From a virus, in IMG/VR virus record IMGVR_UViG_3300042558_001525, positions 1 through 21,495 of that record: a stretch of 21,495 nt of DNA; one strand, 5' to 3'. A program made the position numbers and the translations under genes. A model generated the notes under the pieces. It ran no database searches. It saw only the letters and a program-made list of their open reading frames with translations, and was not told where the DNA came from. This document shows, in pieces, positions 1-8,800 of the stretch (position 1 is the stretch's first letter; each line of letters begins with the position of its first letter).

Positions 1-96
1 GAGGTAAAACAAGAGCCTGTTTACATTCCTATTCCTGTTCCTGCGGAATATTTCCAAAACGAAGAAGAAGAAAATATTACTAAACCAAAAAAATAA
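1..96 (+). CDS. C-terminal end of an unknown late gene (partial)
   Basis: An open frame enters from the left edge and ends in TAA, giving 31 residues. The visible tail has an alternating Ile-Pro/Val-Pro stretch, then a run of four Glu and a Lys-rich end. It stops 6 bases before the tail tube gene and lies in the same direction. A position just before the tail tube gene is typical of head-tail completion or tail terminator genes, but nothing in the visible part identifies the family. Function unknown. Confidence 0.6.
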   Translation, partial: EVKQEPVYIPIPVPAEYFQNEEEENITKPKK

Positions 97-102
97 ATAA
101 AA

Positions 103-531
103 ATGGCAACTACTGGCATAATTAATGGTACGTTGATGCGACTATACAAAGATAGTACTGCTATCGGTTACGCAACATCTTGCCAAATGAACATTTCATC
201 TGCTATGCGTGAAATTCTTACAAAGGATTCTGCGGCAGGTGGATGGAGGGAAGTAAAGAAAGGACAACTTTCTGGAACACTATCTACGGAGGCGTTATAT
301 GCTGGCCCGGGAGATGCTTCAACAAACTATTTGTTTGACGACCTGTTTACCGACCTTGTAGCAGGTACCGCATTGACCATTAAGTTTACAACCGACGTTG
401 TGGGTGATAATGTTTACACAATGAGTGCCATTTGTACATCATTAGACCTTAATGCTGGTGTGGAAGAAAATGTAAGTTATTCAGCTTCATTTGAAGTTAC
501 AGGCGCAATCGTGAAAACTACTAAAGCATAA
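103..531 (+). CDS. Major tail tube protein
   Basis: A 142-residue protein that most likely polymerises into the tail tube of a long-tailed phage. It starts with Met-Ala-Thr-Thr-Gly and is followed by a beta-rich sequence with short Gly turns. Features of the TP901-1-type tube family are an N-terminal 'G..NGT' segment, a central 'WREV..GQ.SGT.S.EAL' strand pair around residues 47-65, and a C-terminal 'YSASFEVTG' strand. Size fits the family (about 130-170 residues). The two genes downstream are the frameshifted tail chaperones and the tape measure gene, the conserved order in siphoviruses, which supports the call more than sequence alone. The start is preceded by an A-rich stretch with no Shine-Dalgarno site. 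Confidence 0.8.
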   Translation: MATTGIINGTLMRLYKDSTAIGYATSCQMNISSAMREILTKDSAAGGWREVKKGQLSGTLSTEALYAGPGDASTNYLFDDLFTDLVAGTALTIKFTTDVVGDNVYTMSAICTSLDLNAGVEENVSYSASFEVTGAIVKTTKA

Positions 532-548
532 TTTAAAAATTACCTAAA

Positions 549-917
549 ATGAAAACAATAAAAATAGCTAATGCGGACATTCCAATTAAATTTGGTATGT
601 TCGTTTTAGGTACATTTTTAAGGGAAAGGAAGCTTAAATTAAGTGACCTTTCCCTCCTTGGCGAAGATCTTCTTTTGGCTCTTGAACTTGCCTTTGCAGG
701 CGTTCAACAAGGGTATAAAGCTAAAGGCGAAAAATGTCCTTACGATTTACAATCTTTTTGTGATTTGGTTGATACTGATATGGGTGGCATAGCTCGTATC
801 ATGGAAATGATTTCAAATGAGATTTCACCACCAGAAGATGATATCCAAAAAAACGTAGTGGCGAAGGCGGAGAACTCACCCTTGAATACATCGAACGCTT
901 TTGTTTCGGAGTTTTAA
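549..917 (+). CDS. Tail assembly chaperone, short form (lambda gpG-like)
   Basis: This 122-residue soluble, largely helical protein sits between the tube gene and the tape measure gene, where the G/GT chaperones of long-tailed phages are encoded. In the family the short form coats the tape measure protein and keeps it ready for tube assembly. The central segment (about residues 20-90) is acidic and helical, with 'LSDLSLLGEDLLLALELAFAGVQQGY' character. The zero frame ends at TAA 915-917. A slippery heptamer at 848-854 (codons 101-102) allows a fraction of ribosomes to shift into the -1 frame and make a longer product. Assignment rests on position, size, fold character and the frameshift signal. 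Confidence 0.78.
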   Translation: MKTIKIANADIPIKFGMFVLGTFLRERKLKLSDLSLLGEDLLLALELAFAGVQQGYKAKGEKCPYDLQSFCDLVDTDMGGIARIMEMISNEISPPEDDIQKNVVAKAENSPLNTSNAFVSEF

Positions 918-932
918 GATTCCCTCCTTCGC
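848..932 (+). promoter_or_regulatory. Programmed -1 ribosomal frameshift signal
   Basis: Zero-frame codons 846-854 read CAA AAA AAC, so 848-854 is a correctly phased A AAA AAC slippery heptamer. After a six-base spacer a stem begins: GCGAAGG (861-867) pairs with CCTTCGC (926-932). It continues after one mismatch with GG/CC (869-870 with 923-924), AGAACTC (871-877) with GAGTTTT (909-915), and CGAA (892-895) with TTCG (905-908). The zero-frame stop (915-917) lies inside the structure. The -1 frame is open from here through 1195. Phase, spacing and structure are seen directly; shift efficiency cannot be known from sequence. Confidence 0.85.
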
Positions 933-1195
933 AATACAATGATATGAGTTTTAAAGAGGTTGTTATGGCTATGCAAGGTTATAACAATCACTTTGAACAA
1001 CAGGAGCAAACAGAATGGGAACGAATAAGATGGCAAACAACACTTTTACTAAATGTCCATACGGCAAAAGGAAAGAGTTTAAAGCCAAAAGATTTAATTG
1101 AATTTCCATGGGAGAATCCTACTAAAAAAGAAACTAAAAGAAGTTTGACAAATACTGACAAAACAATATTTGACAAATGGGATAAAGAAGCATAA
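854..1195 (+). CDS. Tail assembly chaperone extension (gpT-like), made as a frameshift fusion
   Basis: This frame has no need of its own start codon. It is entered from the upstream chaperone frame by a -1 shift at 848-854, giving a fusion of about 215 residues (102 from the first frame, 113 from this one). In lambda the G-T fusion recruits tail tube subunits to the tape measure. The extension begins 'RSGEGGELTLEYIERF' and includes a 'FPP' turn, an aromatic and Glu/Gln-rich middle ('NNHFEQQEQTEWERIRWQT'), and a Lys-rich tail. An ATG at 944 would give an 83-residue stand-alone product, but would lose the segment between 854 and 943, which reads as normal protein. Its TAA overlaps the tape measure ATG by one base. 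Confidence 0.78.
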   Translation, partial: RSGEGGELTLEYIERFCFGVLRFPPSQYNDMSFKEVVMAMQGYNNHFEQQEQTEWERIRWQTTLLLNVHTAKGKSLKPKDLIEFPWENPTKKETKRSLTNTDKTIFDKWDKEA

Positions 1196-3294
1196 TGGCA
1201 ATAGGTAAACTACTTTTAAAGCTGGGGATTGATACCACTAATCTTGACAAAGAGTTAGGTAAGGTAGAAAAATCTATGACAAGATTTGGACAAAATATGT
1301 CTAATCTTGGTTCAACTTTAACCCAGTCATTAACACTACCTATTATTGGTGTCGGTGCGGCTGCATTAAAATCTTTTGCGGATATGGAAAAACTGCAAAA
1401 TGGTTTAATTGCCATTATGGGAAGTAGTGAAGGGGCAGCTATTGAATTAGAAAAACTACGAAAGGTTGCTGAAAATCCTGGTCTTGCTTTACCCGAGGTT
1501 GTTAAGGCTTCAGCTTCTTTACAATCTGTAGGTATGAGTGCCGACGCTGCAAGGGAAACTATAACACAATTTGGTAATGCTGTAGCAAGGGCAGGAGGTG
1601 GAGCAGAACAGTTTAGCGGTGTTACATTAGCTTTAAGCCAAATAAGCGCAGTTGGTAAAGTTACGCAAGAAGATCTTAATCAGATTAAAGAAAGGCTGCC
1701 AGAGTTTGCTCGTGTAATGAAAGAGGAATTTGGCACTGTTACAGCCGAAGGCATTAGAGCCATTGGCGTAAATAGTGAAGAGTTTATTACGCGTTCGGTA
1801 TCGGCTTTAAGCAAATTAGAAAGAGCCAACGGAGGTTTAGGTAATGCTTTTGATAATCTAAAAGATAACGTTACAAATAGTCTTGCAGAACTTGGAAAAG
1901 CAATAAATAATAGTTTGAATTTAGAGGCAGTATTTACGGCTTTATCTGAAAAGATAAACTACTTAGTAGAGGGTTTTAAAGGTCTTAATCCTGCCACTCA
2001 GGAATTTATTGTTAAAACTGCTTTAATTGTAGCGGCTATTGGGCCCGCAATATTTATAGTGGGTAAATTAATCACTACTTTCGGAGCGCTTGCAGGAACT
2101 ATACGATTAATAAGAACTACAATTTTATTAATGAGTAGTGCAATATCTACGGCTTTTGCTTCTATTCTTGCTAATCCTGTTATACTTGCAGTTGTGGCTG
2201 CCATTGCTGCCGTTGGCGCGATTGCTTTATACGTTTATGATAACTGGAAAGCGTTTAGCGATAATTTTAAAAATATTTGGATAAATATTAAGAACTCCGT
2301 AATGCAAGGAGTTACTTTTATTGTCGGTAAATTAGATACACTTCAAAAGTTTTTAGGTCTTCAATTATTTGATTTGTCTGGTATGACAAAGTATCAAGAA
2401 GAACAAAGAGTAGTTGCAGCGGAATTTAAAAGCATCGGTGAAACAGTTGATAGCCTTAAAGGTAAATTAAAAAGTTTATTTGTAGCTACTCCAAAAACAG
2501 GAGGTAAAACAGGTGGTATTGTTACCGAGGATATAATAGAGCCAACAACCACAACGACGGGAGGTGGAGGTGGCGGTGTAGTTACACAACCTAAAAATGA
2601 AACATTATCACCTACAAATTTACTTCCAACAATAGGTAAATTACCTGAACAATTAAGAAGTGTTACTGCTGAAACACAAAGAGCAAAAGAGGAGACAGAT
2701 GCTTTTGCAATGGCTCAAAATGCAGCCGCTAAAGCGGTTCAATACACCGATGAAAAAATTGCTGGATTAATAAAAATGAATAAAGAGTTAAGCGAAGGTT
2801 TAACTAATTTAGTTAATGGAGTATTAACAGACGTTGCGACTGGTTTTGGCGAACAACTTGGTAATGCTTTTTCAGGTGCTAAATTTCAAGTAAAGGCGTT
2901 ATTAATACCATTAGCGGATGCGATTATTCAGTTTGGTAAAATGGCTATTCAGGCAGGTATAACCGCTCTTGCAATAAAAAAGGCTCTTACCTTAGCGCAG
3001 GCCCCTCTTGCTATTGCGGCTGGTATTGCTTTAGTTGCTATTGGTACTGCTATTAAAAATGGTATTGCTGCTCCAAAATTAGCGGAAGGTGGTTTGGCAT
3101 ACGGCCCAACTATGGCAATGGTTGGAGATAACAAATCCGCGCGAGTTGACCCGGAAGTAATTGCACCTTTATCAAAGTTAAAAAGCATGATGGGTGATAT
3201 GGGAATAGGTGGTAGCTTAGAAACAAGAATTAGCGGAAATGATTTGATTATTTTATTAAATCGTTCACAAAAGACTTTAAATAGAGTTCAATAA
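1195..3294 (+). CDS. Tape measure protein
   Basis: A 699-residue protein that sets tail length and probably helps DNA pass the host envelope. The N-terminal 60 residues have the 'LGIDTTNLDKELGKVEKSMTRFG' helix typical of tape measure proteins. Residues about 100-215 match the tape-measure core domain ('LSQISAVGKVTQEDLNQIKERLPEF' character). A long hydrophobic region spans about residues 264-348 and a second about 566-630. A Thr/Gly-rich low-complexity linker lies near residues 440-465. The C-terminus has the frequent 'AEGGLAYGPTMAMVGD' motif. At the usual 0.15 nm per residue the tail would be about 105 nm; this is an inference. TAATG overlaps couple it to the genes on both sides. Confidence 0.92.
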   Translation: MAIGKLLLKLGIDTTNLDKELGKVEKSMTRFGQNMSNLGSTLTQSLTLPIIGVGAAALKSFADMEKLQNGLIAIMGSSEGAAIELEKLRKVAENPGLALPEVVKASASLQSVGMSADAARETITQFGNAVARAGGGAEQFSGVTLALSQISAVGKVTQEDLNQIKERLPEFARVMKEEFGTVTAEGIRAIGVNSEEFITRSVSALSKLERANGGLGNAFDNLKDNVTNSLAELGKAINNSLNLEAVFTALSEKINYLVEGFKGLNPATQEFIVKTALIVAAIGPAIFIVGKLITTFGALAGTIRLIRTTILLMSSAISTAFASILANPVILAVVAAIAAVGAIALYVYDNWKAFSDNFKNIWINIKNSVMQGVTFIVGKLDTLQKFLGLQLFDLSGMTKYQEEQRVVAAEFKSIGETVDSLKGKLKSLFVATPKTGGKTGGIVTEDIIEPTTTTTGGGGGGVVTQPKNETLSPTNLLPTIGKLPEQLRSVTAETQRAKEETDAFAMAQNAAAKAVQYTDEKIAGLIKMNKELSEGLTNLVNGVLTDVATGFGEQLGNAFSGAKFQVKALLIPLADAIIQFGKMAIQAGITALAIKKALTLAQAPLAIAAGIALVAIGTAIKNGIAAPKLAEGGLAYGPTMAMVGDNKSARVDPEVIAPLSKLKSMMGDMGIGGSLETRISGNDLIILLNRSQKTLNRVQ

Positions 3295-5516
3295 TGGCTG
3301 TAAGGTATCAAACGACGGTATATAATGAAAAGGGTAGAAAAATTACTATATCAATAAAAGATACAGTTTTTTCAGGCTCCGTTGGCACTTTTGATACAAT
3401 TAATGTTCAACTTCAATATGATAGCGAAACAAGTCAGGGAATGGAGCGTTTTGCTCCAATAATTGGATCTCGTTTAAGATTAAATTTAATTATAAATACA
3501 GAGCAATTACAAACACTACTTAATGACATAGGTTTTGCGGTTGAGGGTAGATTCAGTATGGAGCTTACAAGTTATGAGGATGATAACACAACTGTATTAT
3601 TTAAATGGTATGGTTATATAGTTACCGATTTAGTGGAATTTGAAGACGTTACAACTGATATAGGATTTATTGCACAGATAGAAGCCGTTGACGGATTAGC
3701 TTATTTAAAAACAATTCTTTATAAAAGTGAGGTTGGTCCTTATTTAGGTCAAGATACAGTCGTTCAACACATTTGTAATTGTCTTAATCAACTTGATTTT
3801 GTCCAGGAAAACTTAGTGGCTAATAATTTACCTATACTTCATACCGTTTTTAATTGGCATGAAAATAGTATTAATTATTCGGCTGATAATGACTTTGCAT
3901 TACGTACAGTTATAAATCATAGGGCTTTTTATCATAGAGATACAAAAAATAATTATACCTATCAAAGTTGCTATGATGTTTTAAAAAAGATATGCCAGAC
4001 TTTTGGCGCAAGATTATTATTTAGTGGTAATCAATATTGGTTTATTCAAGTCAATGAATACCTTAATCCTAGTAATCATAGGTATTTTAAATATAATGGT
4101 TTTGGTATTCAAAGTTCTGGAACTTTTAATTTAGATTTTAGAATTTTAAATCTTCAAACTGATTTGGAAAATAGTCAGTTGATGCGTTTAAGTGGCGGAA
4201 GGTGGTCATATTATCCTCCTTTAAAAAATGTAGTTATACGTTATAATTATTTTGGTAAACAAAATTTACTTGCAGGAAAAGAATATAGCTACGCAACTAA
4301 CGCCACGCCTGAACAAGTTATCACACCTACATTAGATAGCACAAATGTAGAAGCAAGGTTAAGCTATACAGGTATATTAAACTTTTATGCAAGTGCGTTA
4401 ACGCCTGCTAATTTTGAACCTTATCAATTTGTATTTGCTATAAAATTAGCTTCAATTGTAAATTCTTTTCCATTACAAGGATTTGCTTCAGCTAATTGGA
4501 CATTAGGTAGCGGATGGCTAATTGATAATGCAATACTAGAAGGAACTTTAGTTGCAACGGAAGCATATTATACTTCTTTTAGTGTTACAGCAAATAGAAA
4601 ATATTATGTAAATATTAAAGTTAAACTAGAAAACACAGGTGAATTAAGATTGCGTTTAGGTGGAGTAACAAAAACAATAACCGAAACGGGCGATTATGAA
4701 TATATTATTGAATCAACAAACACAGATACATTAAAATTAGATTCAATTTCTACGCCAAAATTTACGGGTAAAATAACTTCATTACAAGTTAAGCAAGAAA
4801 ATAAATACTTAAAAAGGAATGTAGTATATACTTCTGGATTTAATTTTCAATTAGATGCTGCAAGCTGGGAAACAACGGCTGCAGAATATGAGTTTAATGT
4901 CGAAACAGTTTTTTCCGATAATGCTTTTGTTGTAAATAAAACTATTTCATTTGACACTTTAGATATTCCGGACACTGCGGAGTATGTATGGTCAATGCGC
5001 TTAAAAGAAATGCGAAATGAAGCAGGTACAAATATTATAAGTAATTACGCTTTATCTTATACGATAATGAATAATTATTTAGAATTTTTACCAGATGGAA
5101 CAATAGGAGGACAGGCAGATATTCAGGAATACGGATCAGATAATGATGAAAAATCGTCCGTAATATTTGATTTAGATACCTATTTAGGTGATGGAATTTC
5201 AGCCACAACAAATGGAGCTTTAAAGGTTAAAGAGGACGCCGGTACATTTAAATTAAGTAATACTTGGGACGTTGCAAACGGACAGGGATTTAATAAAGTG
5301 ACGCAGCTACTTGTAAATGAAGTAATAAAAGGACAGTTAAGACCTTTACCTCGAATGATTGATATGCCATTTCAAAATCTAAGTATTGATAATGTTTATT
5401 TGCCTCACAAAGTCATTGAGTATTCTGGAGGCTACTATATTTTTGAACGTGGTTTATTTGATTTAAATACCGATATTTGGAGAGGTGATTTTTTTAAAAT
5501 AGATGACCATGCCTAG
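3294..5516 (+). CDS. Large tail protein, probable baseplate/distal tail component
   Basis: A 740-residue protein directly after the tape measure gene, the place of the distal tail and tail-associated (hub) proteins in siphoviruses. It is rich in Tyr, Asn and Phe with alternating beta-strand patterns and has no signal peptide or membrane segment. The first 150 residues include a 'FKWYGYIVTDLVEFEDVTTD' stretch followed by 'AVDGLAYLK', a pattern I associate with tail proteins of Bacteroidota phages, though I cannot name a specific family. Residues about 400-500 look like a carbohydrate-binding-type beta sandwich (Trp-Thr-Leu-Gly-Ser-Gly-Trp, then 'GELRLRLGG'), which is only an impression. It starts with a TAATG overlap and its end overlaps the next gene by 14 bases. 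Confidence 0.65.
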   Translation: MAVRYQTTVYNEKGRKITISIKDTVFSGSVGTFDTINVQLQYDSETSQGMERFAPIIGSRLRLNLIINTEQLQTLLNDIGFAVEGRFSMELTSYEDDNTTVLFKWYGYIVTDLVEFEDVTTDIGFIAQIEAVDGLAYLKTILYKSEVGPYLGQDTVVQHICNCLNQLDFVQENLVANNLPILHTVFNWHENSINYSADNDFALRTVINHRAFYHRDTKNNYTYQSCYDVLKKICQTFGARLLFSGNQYWFIQVNEYLNPSNHRYFKYNGFGIQSSGTFNLDFRILNLQTDLENSQLMRLSGGRWSYYPPLKNVVIRYNYFGKQNLLAGKEYSYATNATPEQVITPTLDSTNVEARLSYTGILNFYASALTPANFEPYQFVFAIKLASIVNSFPLQGFASANWTLGSGWLIDNAILEGTLVATEAYYTSFSVTANRKYYVNIKVKLENTGELRLRLGGVTKTITETGDYEYIIESTNTDTLKLDSISTPKFTGKITSLQVKQENKYLKRNVVYTSGFNFQLDAASWETTAAEYEFNVETVFSDNAFVVNKTISFDTLDIPDTAEYVWSMRLKEMRNEAGTNIISNYALSYTIMNNYLEFLPDGTIGGQADIQEYGSDNDEKSSVIFDLDTYLGDGISATTNGALKVKEDAGTFKLSNTWDVANGQGFNKVTQLLVNEVIKGQLRPLPRMIDMPFQNLSIDNVYLPHKVIEYSGGYYIFERGLFDLNTDIWRGDFFKIDDHA

Positions 5517-5880
5517 TTATACCGAAAGAGTAGTTATTTCAAAGCCTAGAGATTATCAATTAGTTGCAAATAACGCAGGTAGTGGCGGCGTGGTTAATAA
5601 TAATGTAAATGAAAGTATTACAAACGTTACGGTAACTGGCTCCCTAATTTCTATATTTTCCGAAGAGTTTTTAAACACTTCATCCAACGTTTTGACATAT
5701 ACTAAAAATAGCGGTGTTTTGCCAACTACAAATACAGATGCTTCAATTCAGGTTTATCAAAACGGTCAAAAATTAATAGCATCTCAATACATCATTACCC
5801 AGCCAGACACTATTACCATTGACAGTAATACTCATTACGATGGTTCAAATTACATTGTATTTGCAATAAACATAAACTAA
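5503..5880 (+). CDS. Small tail fibre-associated protein with an 'NGQ' beta module
   Basis: A 125-residue protein; an alternative ATG at 5509 would remove only two residues. The first 40 residues are polar with an Asn-rich patch. Residues about 60-123 form one copy of a module with the pattern 'VYQNGQKLI..SQYIIT....ITI' ending in a hydrophobic strand. The same module occurs twice in the large fibre protein that follows (near its residues 398 and 595). This suggests a phage-tip or fibre role, possibly linking the fibre to the baseplate. It overlaps the preceding gene by 14 bases and its TAA overlaps the next ATG. No named family recognised. Confidence 0.6.
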   Translation: MTMPSYTERVVISKPRDYQLVANNAGSGGVVNNNVNESITNVTVTGSLISIFSEEFLNTSSNVLTYTKNSGVLPTTNTDASIQVYQNGQKLIASQYIITQPDTITIDSNTHYDGSNYIVFAININ

Positions 5881-8800
5881 TGGAAGAAATTAAGGCACCA
5901 AAAAAAGAAAGAAAATTTTTAAAAGCCATTGGCAATATTGGTAAAGTTTTAGTGAAAGAGTTAGTCATGGGAATAGCAAGAAAGTTTATTGGCAAAACCA
6001 TTGACAAAGTAGGGAATAAAAAACAAGGTCTTGTTATTGCTTTTATTGTTTTGGCTTCATCATTTGTATTTGCCCAATTTCCTACAAATACCAATAAACA
6101 AAGATTAGGTTTTCAGACCACAGCGGACGGTTTGGTTTGGCGCGGTTCAATTTCCGACACTGCAAGCATTCAACCCCTATCAAATCAAAACGCATGGTTA
6201 ATTATTGATACGGTTAATTTAAAAATATACTCATTTGATTTTACTTCAAACGTTTGGGGCTTGGTTGGCGGTGGTGGAGGTATAACCATGCCTTTTGATT
6301 CTATTACTTTTAATACGGCAAAAGATGGAACGGTTGGAGTAGGTGAGGTTGAATATAATGATACGCAAGGAAGTTTGATTCAAGGATTAAAGGGAGGTAA
6401 TGTTACCAATGTTATTGGGCAACAATTACACCAACGGGTTAATAATCGCACGGGTGCAACGTTATCAAAAGGAACGGCGGTGTATTTATCAGGTAGTCAG
6501 GGAAATAGAATAACCGTTGCAAAAGCCTTAGGCGTTACAGATGCCTTTTCTGCTAATACTTTTGGAATAGTTGCTGAAAGCATAGCGAATAATCAAAGCG
6601 GATATATAATAACAGAAGGATTAATTACGAATATAAATACAAGTGCATTAGTAGAGGATTCTGCGGTTTATTTATCGCCAACGGTCGCAGGAGGATTAAC
6701 ATCAACAAAGCCGCAAGCACCACAACACACGGTATATATTGGTGTTTGCGTTAAAAGTAACGCTGGTTCGGGAGAATTATTTGTCAAAATTCGCAACGGG
6801 CAGGAATTAGACGAGCTTCATGATGTACGTATAACTTCGCCAGTTGACAAGGCATCTTTATATTATTCTGGTGGATTATGGCGCGATACAACGGCAGCCC
6901 TTTTAGTAAGTGATACGGCTGCAATGTTAGCCAACTATGCAACCAAAGCATACGCGGACACAACGGGTAGATTATATGCAAGACAGGATTATAGTACAGG
7001 CGTAACAACGTCAACCTTAACTTGGACACAAACAGACACTTTAATTCCCGGGGGAGTTACTTTTATTCAAGTGTATCGCAACGGACAAATCTTATTACCT
7101 TCTCAATACACCGTACCAACGTCAACAAGCGTGGTTATTTCAGCTTCATCATTCAAAGTTAACGATAATTATACGGTAATTTTTCCCCGTGGTGGTGGTG
7201 CAGGTTCGGGTGGAGGATCGGGAAGCCTTACCTCAATTTCAGGTGGTACGGGAATACTTGTATCACCTAATCCAATCACAACCACGGGCACGGTGTCGGC
7301 TGATTTATCTGTATTAATGGAGTTAACAGATACAAGTTTATTAAATCTTACTACAAGATTTGCATCAAAATTAAATCCATCTGATACTATATCATTATCA
7401 AATAGAATAGATGCAAAAGGAACGGGTACTGTTACAAGCGTTGGTTCTGGTTTTGGTTTACTTGGCGGTACAATAACAACGACGGGAACTTTGCGTTTAG
7501 ATACGTCAACGATTTACGCAAGGCTTCAGGATTCAATTAATGTAGCTATCGGAAATGATACCATAAAGATTTTAAAACAAGAATATCAACCAGCCTTATC
7601 AAGTGTTTTAACGTGGACAATAACTCCTAAATTTCCCATTCAATTAAAAGCGTATATTTTAGTTTTTAGAAACGGGCAACTATTAAACAATGACCAATAT
7701 AATTTAACAGATACAAATAAAATTACTATTGCCTCTACCTCGTTTAAAATAGGTGCAAATTATACCGTAGCAACTGTAAGTGGTATTGGTTCAATAAATA
7801 CAGGCGTGTTTCCAAATCCTATTTACCCAGATGCAGGCATAGCCCTTTCAACAGGTTCAACTTGGGCGTCATCTATTCCAAATAATTCGAGTAATTGGAA
7901 TACCGCATTTACCGATAGACTAAAATGGGACGGAGGTAGCACTGATTTAGTGCCATCTACGGGCCGCACAAGTTTAGGCGGCACAACGGTAGGGCAATCA
8001 ATGTTCACTTTGACAAATCCTTCGGCAATAACTTTTCCGAGGTTTAACGCTGATAATACTGTTTCGGCTTTAACGGCTACTAACTTTAGGAGTGCTATTG
8101 GTGCAGGTACTGTCACAACGGTAAATGCTGCAACTACTTCGGGTAATCCAATTTCAATAGACAATAACACAACTACTCCAACAATAGAATTATTAAGTGC
8201 AACAAGCGCAAGAAATGGGTATTTAACTTCAACTGATTGGACTACATTTAATAACAAACAAGCCGCTTTAGGATTTACGCCAGCAAATAGCACAATAACT
8301 ATAGCAACAACGGCGCCATTACAAGGGGGAGGTAATTTGACGGCTAATAGGACTTTATCTATAACACAGGCAACAACCTCCGTAAATGGTTTTTTGACAT
8401 CAACTGATTGGAATACTTTTAATAATAAAGTTAATATATCTGATACTTTAGATATGTTATCACCGTATTTTCGAGATGCTGATACATCTTTATTAAATCT
8501 TACTTCAAGATTTGCGGCAAAACAAAACAATATTACACTAACCACAACGGGCACAAGTGGAGCAGCTACATTAATAGGTAGTACTTTAAATATTCCACAA
8601 TACAGCGGAGGAGGTGGAGGAACTGGTACCGTTACAAGTGTAGGTTTAACCGCACCTTCTATATTTAATGTAAGCGGTTCACCTGTTACAACAAGCGGCA
8701 CTTTAGCACTTACATACAGTGGTACAGCTTTACCTTTATTAAATGGTGGTACGGGTGCAACTACAGCCGATGGAGCATTGACAAATTTAGGCGCAACGGC

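Noticed and set aside
1134-1415. Open frame of 93 codons on the minus strand
   Set aside because: Antisense to the start of the tape measure gene in a compact rightward operon.
7823-8701. Open frame of 292 codons on the minus strand
   Set aside because: Shadow of the Thr/Ser/Gly-rich fibre gene; its Val/Leu/Pro-rich translation has no protein-like pattern and it lies wholly inside the stronger rightward gene.
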